A stretch of 5,322 nucleotides of DNA from SFLA01 sp964485815. Its GTDB lineage: Bacteria > Bacillota > Clostridia > Oscillospirales > CAG-382. The translations under genes were made by a program, and so were the position numbers. Shown here piece after piece: positions 1-4,572 of the stretch. The stretch spans positions 1 to 5,322 of the forward strand of contig CAZAJX010000065.1 in the NCBI GenBank assembly GCA_964485815.1. The letters run 5' to 3'. Numbering within the stretch: the first letter of the stretch is position 1; each line of letters starts with the position of its first letter. The notes under the pieces were generated by a model. It did not search any database and was not told the DNA's origin. It saw only the letters and a list, made by a program, of their open reading frames with translations.

Positions 1-190
1 TGCCGTCAAAGGCATATTCAAGAGAGCCTGTGCCCTCGTATATTTCTTCTGTGTACTCTTCTTCGGGTGTATATGTGTCTGTCTTTAATGTTGTATTTTC
101 TTCCTGCGCACTTGCCGTGTTAAAGGGGAATGCAGATACGGCGGAAAGAAGCAGTGTTAATACAAGCAAAAAGGATAATGCTTTTTTCAT
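1..190 (-). CDS. Secreted protein of unknown function, N-terminal part only
   Basis: Partial gene on the minus strand: the ATG is at 190-188 and the frame stays open for 63 codons to the window edge. An AGGAGGT-like site (complement of 198-203, GGAGGT) lies 7 nt before the ATG, which fixes the start. The product begins with a classic Sec signal peptide: Lys2-Lys3, a hydrophobic core from about residue 4 to 20, and an ASA site at 26-28 followed by Gln29, so cleavage after Ala28 is likely (VSA at 18-20 is an alternative). The mature start is acidic and rich in Thr, Glu and Tyr (EEYTEEIYEGTG around 44-55), like the low-complexity linker at the start of many exported or cell-surface proteins of Gram-positive bacteria. 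No domain is visible in this fragment, so no function is assigned. It diverges from tsaE and shares no operon with it. Confidence 0.85.
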   Translation of the reverse strand, partial: MKKALSFLLVLTLLLSAVSAFPFNTASAQEENTTLKTDTYTPEEEYTEEIYEGTGSLEYAFDG

Positions 191-281
191 TGCTTTTACC
201 TCCATGTATTTCGTTGTTTTTCGCGTTTGTATGCTGTGAGATATCTGAAACCATGGGAACCGCCGCCTTTCGTATAGTATT

Positions 282-302
282 TGGTAAATATTTATATTAC
301 CA
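282..302. repeat. Inverted repeat TGGTAA-N9-TTACCA, operator-like
   Basis: TGGTAA (282-287) and TTACCA (297-302) form a perfect 6-bp inverted repeat around an A/T-only 9-nt centre. It lies just downstream of the predicted -10 box of the minus-strand promoter, over about +1 to +20 of that transcript. This is where a repressor dimer could bind. The regulator is unknown and the repeat is short, so chance is possible. Confidence 0.35.
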
Positions 303-309
303 CACATTT

Positions 310-338
310 ATTTTACCATAGCACAAGGCTTATTTCAA
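310..338 (-). promoter_or_regulatory. Probable promoter of the secreted-protein gene
   Basis: Read on the minus strand, TTGAAA (338-333) and TAAAAT (315-310) are separated by exactly 17 nt. Each differs from consensus at one position. Transcription would start near 303, giving a leader of about 110 nt before the ATG at 190. The call rests on sequence match and orientation only. Confidence 0.5.
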
Positions 339-398
339 CTGTATGATGTGTAAAAATTCGCCCGAGGTTTTTGTGCAGTTAGCAAAACGGATTTTATC

Positions 399-427
399 TT
401 GACTACTGCGTGAGGTTTTGATATAAT
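399..427 (+). promoter_or_regulatory. Promoter of the tsaE-tsaB-rpiB operon
   Basis: TTGACT (399-404) and a perfect TATAAT (422-427) are separated by 17 nt. A TG at 419-420 one base before the -10 box gives an extended -10. Start of transcription is expected near 434, leaving a leader of about 26 nt. This also argues against the in-frame TTG at 427, which lies in the -10 box upstream of the transcript start. Confidence 0.85.
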
Positions 428-459
428 TGATTTACAGTATTTTTATTGAGGAAAAGCCG

Positions 460-879
460 ATGAAAGAATATATATCCAATTCCCCTGCGGAAACGGAAGA
501 GATCGCTTTTGAGATTGCAGGTAATCTGCACAGAGGCTCTTTCGTGGCGTTTTACGGGGATCTTGGTGCGGGAAAGACCGCTTTTTCCAGAGGGATCGTA
601 AAAAGACTCGCTCCCGAATGTCTTGAATTAGTCCACTCCCCCACCTTTGCCATTGTAAACGAATACGTGGGCGAAAAAATAAGCATATTCCATTTCGATA
701 TGTACCGCATCAAGGACGAGGACGACCTTGTTTCCACGGGATTTTACGATTACGAGGAGCGGGGCGGTATAATACTCGCCGAATGGAGCGAAAACATTCC
801 CTTTGCCGTGCCCGAGGACGCGGTTAAGGTGGTTATTGAAAAAATATCCGATACCGCAAGGAGGTTTACGATATGTTAG
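460..879 (+). CDS. tsaE: tRNA threonylcarbamoyladenosine biosynthesis ATPase TsaE
   Basis: TsaE (YjeE/P-loop family) is the cytoplasmic ATPase that works with TsaB and TsaD to make t6A at position 37 of ANN-decoding tRNAs. The 139-residue product has the usual family length. It shows the Walker A loop GDLGAGKT at 33-40, the switch-like HSPTF at 59-63, HFDMYR at 78-83 and the family motif with AEWSE at 107-111. The start is the ATG at 460: GAGGA (448-452) lies 7 nt upstream, while an upstream in-frame TTG at 427 falls inside the promoter. The gene overlaps tsaB by 7 nt (873-879), so translation is probably coupled. It is first in an operon with tsaB and rpiB. Function is assigned from motifs and from the adjacent tsaB. 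Confidence 0.95.
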   Translation: MKEYISNSPAETEEIAFEIAGNLHRGSFVAFYGDLGAGKTAFSRGIVKRLAPECLELVHSPTFAIVNEYVGEKISIFHFDMYRIKDEDDLVSTGFYDYEERGGIILAEWSENIPFAVPEDAVKVVIEKISDTARRFTIC

Positions 880-1568
880 TACTTGCCATAGATACCACCG
901 CCCTTACCGCTTCTGCGGCTGTGGTTGCTTTTGAAAACGGCATACCGGACAGATATTCACTTATAACCGTTAAAAACCGCCTTACTCACAGCGAAAACTT
1001 AATGCCGATGGTGGATAAAGCCCTTTCCGCTATGGAGGCAAGCATTAACGATATAGGTCTTATTGCCGTTTGCGCAGGTCCCGGCTCCTTTACGGGAGTG
1101 CGTATCGGCGTGGCGACGGTAAAGGGACTCGCTTTCACCAATGATATCCCCTGCGTGGGAGTTTCCACCTTAGAGGCCATTGCGGAAAATCTTGCGGGCA
1201 CGGGAAATATAATCTGTCCCGTAATGGATGCGAGAAGAAACCAGCTTTACAACGCACTTTTTAAGGACGGAAACCGTCTGTGCGAGGACAGATTGGTAAG
1301 CGCAGAGGAGCTTTTGAACCAGCTCGTTTCCACCGGTGAACGGGTAACCGTTTGCGGGGACGGCACCAAGGTGTTTATGAAAACGGCGGGAGATACACCG
1401 AATATTTTCGCCGCATCCTTTGCCGCAACCGACCAGAACGCACTTTCCGTAGCTTACGCAGGCTACAAAGCGTACACACAGGGAAAAGCAATTTCAAGCG
1501 ATAAATTACAGCCCGTATATCTCCGAGCAAGCCAGGCGGAGCGGGAACGAGAGGAGAAAAACAAATGA
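873..1568 (+). CDS. tsaB: tRNA threonylcarbamoyladenosine biosynthesis protein TsaB
   Basis: TsaB (YeaZ) is a non-catalytic ASKHA-fold paralogue of TsaD. It dimerises with TsaD and recruits TsaE in t6A37 synthesis. The 231-residue product starts with the ATPase-fold strand MLVLAIDTT (1-9), followed by HSENLMP (39-45), the family hallmark GPGSFTGVRIG (69-79) and DARRNQLYNALF (119-130). The C-terminus carries the usual QPVYLRA segment and ends in a charged tail. AAGGAGGT (858-865) sits 7 nt before the ATG, inside the end of tsaE. The stop overlaps the rpiB start as ATGA (1565-1568). In many Firmicutes tsaB is followed by rimI and/or tsaD; here rpiB takes that place, so tsaD must lie elsewhere. 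Confidence 0.95.
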   Translation: MLVLAIDTTALTASAAVVAFENGIPDRYSLITVKNRLTHSENLMPMVDKALSAMEASINDIGLIAVCAGPGSFTGVRIGVATVKGLAFTNDIPCVGVSTLEAIAENLAGTGNIICPVMDARRNQLYNALFKDGNRLCEDRLVSAEELLNQLVSTGERVTVCGDGTKVFMKTAGDTPNIFAASFAATDQNALSVAYAGYKAYTQGKAISSDKLQPVYLRASQAEREREEKNK

Positions 1569-1993
1569 AAATTTCAATAGGCTGCGACCACGGCGCATAC
1601 GATCTTAAAGAAACCCTTAAAAACCATCTTACCGCAAAGGGATACGAGGTTGCCGACGAAGGCACCTATTCCAAGGATTCCTGCGATTACCCCGTTTTCG
1701 CCCACAAGGTTGCAAACAAGGTTGCCGCAGGGGACGTGGATTTCGGTATTCTCTGCTGCACCACGGGTATCGGAATGTCTATCGCCGCAAACAAGATAAA
1801 GGGTGCGAGAGCAGCCCTTTTGCACGATGAATTTTCTGCGGAAATGACCCGCCGCCACAATAATTCCAATATTCTTTGCATCGGCGCAAAGATAGTGGAG
1901 AGCGAGGAAAAGGCTTGCCGCCTGGCAGACATTTTCCTTTCCACCGAGTTCGAGGGCGGCCGCCACGAGCGCAGAGTGAATATGTTTGAATAA
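1565..1993 (+). CDS. rpiB: Ribose-5-phosphate isomerase B (RpiB/LacA/LacB family)
   Basis: RpiB interconverts ribose 5-phosphate and ribulose 5-phosphate in the non-oxidative pentose phosphate pathway. The 142-residue product has family length and motifs: GCDHG (6-10), DEGTYSKDSCDYP (31-43), TGIGMSIAANK (67-77), RRHNNSN (96-102) and GGRHERRV (131-138). Cys65 aligns with the catalytic cysteine (Cys66 in E. coli) and His98 with E. coli His99. Two positions are unusual. The common CGTG reads CTTG (Thr66 for Gly), and the H-x-G of the N-terminal loop reads HGA (9-11), with Ala11 where Gly is usual. GAGGAG (1551-1556) lies 8 nt before the ATG, which overlaps the tsaB stop by 4 nt. The LacA/LacB galactose-6-phosphate isomerase subunits are related, but the single gene and the t6A-gene context favour RpiB. 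Confidence 0.9.
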   Translation: MKISIGCDHGAYDLKETLKNHLTAKGYEVADEGTYSKDSCDYPVFAHKVANKVAAGDVDFGILCCTTGIGMSIAANKIKGARAALLHDEFSAEMTRRHNNSNILCIGAKIVESEEKACRLADIFLSTEFEGGRHERRVNMFE

Positions 1994-2032
1994 GATCTGT
2001 TAAATATCCCCAAAAAATCTACAAAAAATATT

Positions 2033-2101
2033 AAAAAAGACCTTGACAAGAGGGTGGAAATTTGGTATACTGCTTTCACCTCTGTGATTGGGGTCTTTTT
2101 T
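2033..2101 (+). terminator. Possible rpiB-operon terminator: 10-bp inverted repeat enclosing a promoter
   Basis: AAAAAAGACC (2033-2042) and GGTCTTTTTT (2092-2101) are perfect inverted repeats with 49 nt between them. A shorter nested pair, AGAG(G)GTG (2049-2056) with CACCTCT (2077-2083), could shorten the loop. In RNA read through from rpiB this gives an A-tract, stem and U-tract arrangement. The GC part of the outer stem is only GACC/GGTC, so termination strength is uncertain. RNA from the promoter inside the loop lacks the left arm and could not form this structure. Confidence 0.35.
2043..2071 (+). promoter_or_regulatory. Strong promoter of rpmG-secE-nusG-rplK-rplA
   Basis: A perfect TTGACA (2043-2048) and TATACT (2066-2071) are separated by 17 nt, with TG at 2063-2064 making an extended -10. 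Transcription should start near 2078, about 105 nt before rpmG. Such a near-consensus promoter fits a ribosomal-protein and secretion operon. Confidence 0.88.
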
Positions 2102-2183
2102 GTTGCGCTCTCGTTTGATTTCCGCGGGGGTGAAAAACAGAAAAGCAACAGAGGGAGGTAACATTTAATGGAGGTGCCGATTA
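2078..2183 (+). promoter_or_regulatory. 5' leader of the rpmG operon with an overlapping mini-ORF
   Basis: Between the predicted transcript start and rpmG lies a leader with a possible long-range stem TGTTGC (2101-2106) / GCAACA (2145-2150). Near its end are two tandem Shine-Dalgarno/ATG sets. GGGAGGT (2153-2159) precedes an ATG at 2168, and GGAGGT (2170-2175) precedes the rpmG ATG at 2184. The first ATG opens a 10-codon frame, MEVPINEKRF, ending at TAG 2198-2200 inside rpmG in another frame. No known ribosomal-protein leader family is recognised here. Confidence 0.45.
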
Positions 2184-2345
2184 ATGAAAAAAGGTTCTAG
2201 AGAAAAGATCACTCTCGTTTGCACCGAGTGCAAGCAGAGGAACTACAACAGCATGAAGAACAAGAAGAACGACCCCGACAGACTTGAAATGAACAAGTTC
2301 TGCAAGTTCTGCCGCAAGCATACTCTCCATAAAGAGAGCAAGTAA
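2184..2345 (+). CDS. rpmG: 50S ribosomal protein L33, zinc-binding (C+) form
   Basis: L33 is a small protein of the 50S subunit near the tRNA exit site. The 53-residue basic product starts MKKGSREKITLVCTEC and carries two CxxC pairs, Cys13/Cys16 and Cys40/Cys43, that form the zinc ribbon. It is therefore the C+ paralogue, which depends on zinc; many Firmicutes also encode a cysteine-free copy used when zinc is short. The NYNSMKNKKNDPDRLEMNKFC core (20-40) is typical. GGAGGT at 2170-2175 lies 8 nt before the ATG. It is the first full gene of the operon and is followed after 15 nt by secE, the order seen across Firmicutes. Confidence 0.96.
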   Translation: MKKGSREKITLVCTECKQRNYNSMKNKKNDPDRLEMNKFCKFCRKHTLHKESK

Positions 2346-2360
2346 GCGAGGGTAACGGAA

Positions 2361-2558
2361 ATGAAAGAAAACCGTGTATCCAAATTCTTCAAAAACAGCA
2401 AGAGCGAATTCAACAAGATCGCTTGGCCTTCCCGCACGCAGATACTCAAGAACAGCACGCTTGTTATAAGCGCTATTCTCGTGTTTACCGTTGTTGTGGG
2501 CGGACTTGATTATCTGCTTGAAACGCTCGTAGCCCTTCTTGCTAATCTTATTGCATAA
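2361..2558 (+). CDS. secE: Preprotein translocase subunit SecE
   Basis: SecE is the small essential subunit that clamps SecY in the SecYEG channel of the cytoplasmic membrane. The 65-residue product is the short Gram-positive type with one membrane span. A basic amphipathic N-terminal helix contains the conserved EFNKIAWPSR (16-25, usual form E-x-K-K-V-x-W-P-S/T-R). A hydrophobic segment follows from about 33 to 62, with an Asp50 typical of the family. GAGGG (2348-2352) lies 8 nt before the ATG. It sits between rpmG and nusG as in most bacteria, and its stop is only 5 nt from the nusG ATG. Confidence 0.97.
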   Translation: MKENRVSKFFKNSKSEFNKIAWPSRTQILKNSTLVISAILVFTVVVGGLDYLLETLVALLANLIA

Positions 2559-2563
2559 GCGCG

Positions 2564-3100
2564 ATGAATATACAGCATGAAGGAACCCCCCGTTGGTATG
2601 TAGTGCATACCTATTCCGGTTATGAGAACAAGGTCGCAACCAATATCGAAAAGATAGTTGAAAACCGCGGTCTGCAGCATCTCATTTTCGGAGTGAAGAT
2701 CCCTATGGAAACAGTTATCGAGGCAGACAGCGATACGAACAAGGAAATCGAGCGCAAGATGTTTCCCGGCTACGTTCTGATCAAAATGGTTATGAACGAT
2801 GAAAGCTGGCATATCATCCGCAATACTACCGGTGTAACCGGCTTCGTTGGTCCCGGATCCGCACCCGTCGCCCTTACGGACGAAGAGGTTGAAAAGCTGG
2901 GCGTAGAAGTTAAGGTTGTGGAGGTTAAGTTCGCAGTGGGCGACAGCGTCCAGATATGCGACGGTCCTCTTGCAGGCTTTATCGGTATCGTAAACGAAAT
3001 TTCTCCCGATATGAAGAAGGTAACCGTTACCGCTTCTATGTTCGGAAGAGAAACCAAGGTTGAATTGGATTCCACACAGGTCAAAACATTAGACGAGTAA
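2564..3100 (+). CDS. nusG: Transcription termination/antitermination protein NusG
   Basis: NusG binds the RNA polymerase clamp and modulates pausing, termination and transcription-translation coupling. The 178-residue product has the NGN domain from about 9 to 105, with WYVVHTYSGYE (11-21), MFPGYVL (66-72) and TGVTGFVG (89-96). A C-terminal KOW domain runs from about 123, with VGDSVQICDGPLAGFIGIV (125-143). No Shine-Dalgarno sequence is visible before the ATG: the 20 nt upstream are the end of secE plus GCGCG. With a 5-nt gap from the secE stop, translation is probably coupled to secE. No better in-frame start exists between this ATG and the conserved WYVVHTYSG. An intergenic leader of 106 nt follows before rplK. 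Confidence 0.97.
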   Translation: MNIQHEGTPRWYVVHTYSGYENKVATNIEKIVENRGLQHLIFGVKIPMETVIEADSDTNKEIERKMFPGYVLIKMVMNDESWHIIRNTTGVTGFVGPGSAPVALTDEEVEKLGVEVKVVEVKFAVGDSVQICDGPLAGFIGIVNEISPDMKKVTVTASMFGRETKVELDSTQVKTLDE

Positions 3101-3121
3101 GCCATATCGTCGCAATCAGTA

Positions 3122-3185
3122 GAGCCTGAATAAAAGAACGAACAGGCTCGGTGGGAGGGAGCAAAGCTCCCGACATATTTACCAC
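3122..3185 (+). promoter_or_regulatory. Ribosomal protein L1 binding leader (23S rRNA mimic) ahead of rplK-rplA
   Basis: Two adjacent hairpins lie in the nusG-rplK gap. The first is GAGCCTG (3122-3128) / CAGGCTC (3143-3149) with a 14-nt loop. The second has a proximal stem GTGG (3151-3154) / CCAC (3182-3185), an asymmetric internal loop (GA against GACATATTTA) and a distal stem GGGAGC (3157-3162) / GCTCCC (3166-3171) closed by AAA. The strings GGTGGGAG on one side and CCGAC...TACCAC on the other match, from memory, the L1-binding arm (helices 76-78) of 23S rRNA. L1 is known to bind such mimics in the L11-L1 mRNA leader and repress translation. The second gene downstream encodes L1, which fits autogenous feedback. 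Confidence 0.82.
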
Positions 3186-3206
3186 AATTCGGAGGTGTAA
3201 TTAAAA

Positions 3207-3632
3207 ATGGCAAAAAAAGTAGTAGGTTACATTAAACTTCAGCTTCCTGCCGGCAAAGCGACTCCTCAGCCGCCTGTCGGTCCTGCGCTCGGTCAGTACG
3301 GCGTAGCTATCCCCGTATTCACTAAGGACTTTAACGAGCGTACCAAGAATGATATCGGTCTTATCATCCCTGTAGTTATTACAGTTTACGCAGACCGTAC
3401 TTTCACTTTCATCACCAAGACTCCCCCCGCAGCAGTCCTCATCAAGAAGGCTTGCAATCTGGAGAGCGGTTCCGCAGTTCCCAACAAGACCAAGGTCGCT
3501 ACCATCACCAAGGAACAGGTAAGAAAAATTGCCGAAACCAAGATGCCCGACCTCAACGCTGCTAATATCGAATCTGCGATGAGCATGATCGCAGGTACCG
3601 CACGCTCCATGGGCGTTACGGTAGTAGACTAA
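3207..3632 (+). CDS. rplK: 50S ribosomal protein L11
   Basis: L11 forms the base of the ribosomal GTPase-associated centre with L10 and binds 23S helices 43-44. The 141-residue product is full length. The N-terminal domain has PPVGPALGQ (22-30), the proline-rich thiostrepton-contact loop. The C-terminal RNA-binding domain has FTFITKTPPAAVLIKKA (67-82) and ends with GTARSMGVTV (130-139). GGAGGTG (3191-3197) sits 9 nt before the ATG, just after the L1-binding hairpin, so L1 binding could block initiation. One stretch departs from the common form: GQYGVAIPVFTKDFNERT replaces the usual GQ-x-GVNIM-x-FCK-x-FNA-x-T, and the joining loop is one residue shorter than in E. coli. The rplA Shine-Dalgarno overlaps its stop codon. 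Confidence 0.97.
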   Translation: MAKKVVGYIKLQLPAGKATPQPPVGPALGQYGVAIPVFTKDFNERTKNDIGLIIPVVITVYADRTFTFITKTPPAAVLIKKACNLESGSAVPNKTKVATITKEQVRKIAETKMPDLNAANIESAMSMIAGTARSMGVTVVD

Positions 3633-3647
3633 GGAGGGAACAGAGCA

Positions 3648-4337
3648 ATGAAAAGAGGAAAGAATTATCAGGACGCTCTTAAGACAATAGATAAGAGCAA
3701 GCTTTACGAATCCGCAGAAGCTCTTGAGCTCACCTGCACCAATTCCAAGGCTAAATTCGACGAAACCGTAGAAGTCCATCTCCGCATGGGTCTTGACGGA
3801 CGTCACGCAGATCAGCAGATCCGCGGCGCTATCGTACTTCCCAACGGTACCGGTAAAAAGGTACGCACTCTCGTTTTTGCTAAGGGTGACAAGGCAAAGG
3901 CAGCAGAGGAAGCAGGAAGTGATTTCGTTGGCGCAGAAGATATGGTCGCAAAGATCCAGCAGGAAAACTGGTTCGATTACGACGTTATCATCGCTACTCC
4001 CGATATGATGGGCGTTATCGGTCGTCTCGGTAAGATCCTCGGTCCTAAGGGACTTATGCCTAACCCTAAGGCAGGCACCGTAACTATGGACGTTGCCAAG
4101 GCTGTTCAGGAAGCTAAGGCAGGTAAGATCGAATACCGTCTTGACAAGACCAATATCATCCACTGTCCTATCGGCAAGGTTTCCTTCGGCGCAGAAAAGC
4201 TTAATGAAAACTTTGAGGCTCTCCTCGGCGCGATCATCAAGGCTAAGCCCGCAGCAGCAAAGGGTCAGTACATCAAGTCCTGCACCATCGCTTCCACTAT
4301 GGGCCCCGGCGTAAAGGTTAACCCCTCTAAGCTTTAA
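3648..4337 (+). CDS. rplA: 50S ribosomal protein L1
   Basis: L1 builds the mobile L1 stalk, which helps deacylated tRNA leave the E site. In many bacteria it also represses its own operon. The 229-residue product has normal length. It shows the conserved RMGLDGRHADQQIRG (46-60), LPNGTGKKVR (64-73) and the family signature GKILGPKGLMPNPKAGTVT (128-146), with the C-terminal TIASTMGPGVKV (213-224). AAGGAGGG (3631-3638) overlaps the rplK stop and lies 9 nt before the ATG, so the two cistrons are likely coupled and jointly repressed from the leader at 3122-3185. No strong terminator follows; the next promoter begins 24 nt after the stop, so read-through into the rplJ leader is likely. Confidence 0.98.
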   Translation: MKRGKNYQDALKTIDKSKLYESAEALELTCTNSKAKFDETVEVHLRMGLDGRHADQQIRGAIVLPNGTGKKVRTLVFAKGDKAKAAEEAGSDFVGAEDMVAKIQQENWFDYDVIIATPDMMGVIGRLGKILGPKGLMPNPKAGTVTMDVAKAVQEAKAGKIEYRLDKTNIIHCPIGKVSFGAEKLNENFEALLGAIIKAKPAAAKGQYIKSCTIASTMGPGVKVNPSKL

Positions 4338-4361
4338 TTTTTAAAAAAATCAACCAACCTA

Positions 4362-4390
4362 TTGACAAGCCATAATTTTTGTGGTATTAT
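4362..4390 (+). promoter_or_regulatory. Promoter of rplJ-rplL
   Basis: A perfect TTGACA (4362-4367) and TATTAT (4385-4390) are 17 nt apart, with TG at 4382-4383 giving an extended -10. Transcription should start near 4397. This separates rplJ-rplL from the L11-L1 unit and places the following terminator within the leader RNA. Confidence 0.85.
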
Positions 4391-4414
4391 TCATAAGGTT
4401 AAAAACAAAATATT

Positions 4415-4470
4415 CCAAAGACAGTAGGCACACTTAACGTGTATAATGGTTTTTCCGCCTGCCGAGGAAA
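4415..4470 (+). promoter_or_regulatory. L10 leader (L10(L12)4 binding site, kink-turn type)
   Basis: The segment contains the hallmarks of the bacterial L10 leader: AAGACAGTAGGC (4418-4429) on the 5' side and GCCTGCCGAGGAAAG (4457-4471) on the 3' side. AGGC/GCCT (4426-4429/4457-4460) pair, the flanking GACAGT/GCCGAGG forms the kink-turn-like region, and an inner hairpin ACAC-TTAAC-GTGT spans 4430-4442. The L10(L12)4 complex is known to bind this RNA fold, which mimics its 23S site, and to repress rplJ-rplL. In Bacillus subtilis it does so by transcription attenuation. Confidence 0.82.
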
Positions 4471-4506
4471 GTATTTTAAAACACCGTAAATTAATGGTAT
4501 TTTTAT

Positions 4507-4540
4507 GCTCCCTCGCGCAAAAAGGCGAGGGAGCTTTTTT
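4507..4540 (+). terminator. Intrinsic terminator (attenuator) in the rplJ leader
   Basis: A perfect 10-bp stem GCTCCCTCGC (4507-4516) / GCGAGGGAGC (4525-4534) with an 8-nt loop is followed by six T (4535-4540). It lies downstream of the rplJ promoter and 33 nt before the rplJ ATG, so it acts on the rplJ transcript. CGAGG (4463-4467) at the 3' edge of the L10 site can pair with CCTCG (4511-4515) of the left arm, a candidate antiterminator. L10 binding would sequester that CGAGG and favour termination. Confidence 0.93.
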
Positions 4541-4572
4541 ACACCAAAAGCGTGTTATATGGAGGTGAACAC

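Noticed and set aside
30..321. Short plus-strand open frames at 30-239 and 130-321
   Set aside because: They overlap the signal-peptide gene in antisense or lie in the divergent promoter region, and have no ribosome binding site or recognisable product.
427..459. TTG start at 427 extending TsaE by 11 residues
   Set aside because: The TTG is inside the -10 box of the operon promoter, upstream of the likely transcript start. The ATG at 460 has its own ribosome binding site and gives family length.
1574..2148. Minus-strand open frames opposite rpiB and its downstream region
   Set aside because: They are shadows of rpiB and run through the rpmG promoter and inverted repeat; no convincing start signal or domain.
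3201..4163. A 320-codon open frame on the minus strand opposite rplK and rplA
   Set aside because: It is antisense to two full-length, unmistakable ribosomal protein genes. Its length follows from their codon bias, and it crosses the rplK-rplA gap without a ribosome binding site or recognisable domain.
4507..4540. Reading the strong hairpin as the ordinary terminator of rplA
   Set aside because: A near-consensus promoter and a complete L10 leader lie between rplA and the hairpin, so it acts mainly as an attenuator of rplJ. It may also stop read-through RNA from rplA.
4552..4572. GTG start at 4552 extending L10 by 7 residues
   Set aside because: It precedes the GGAGGT site at 4561-4566, which is correctly spaced for the ATG at 4573.
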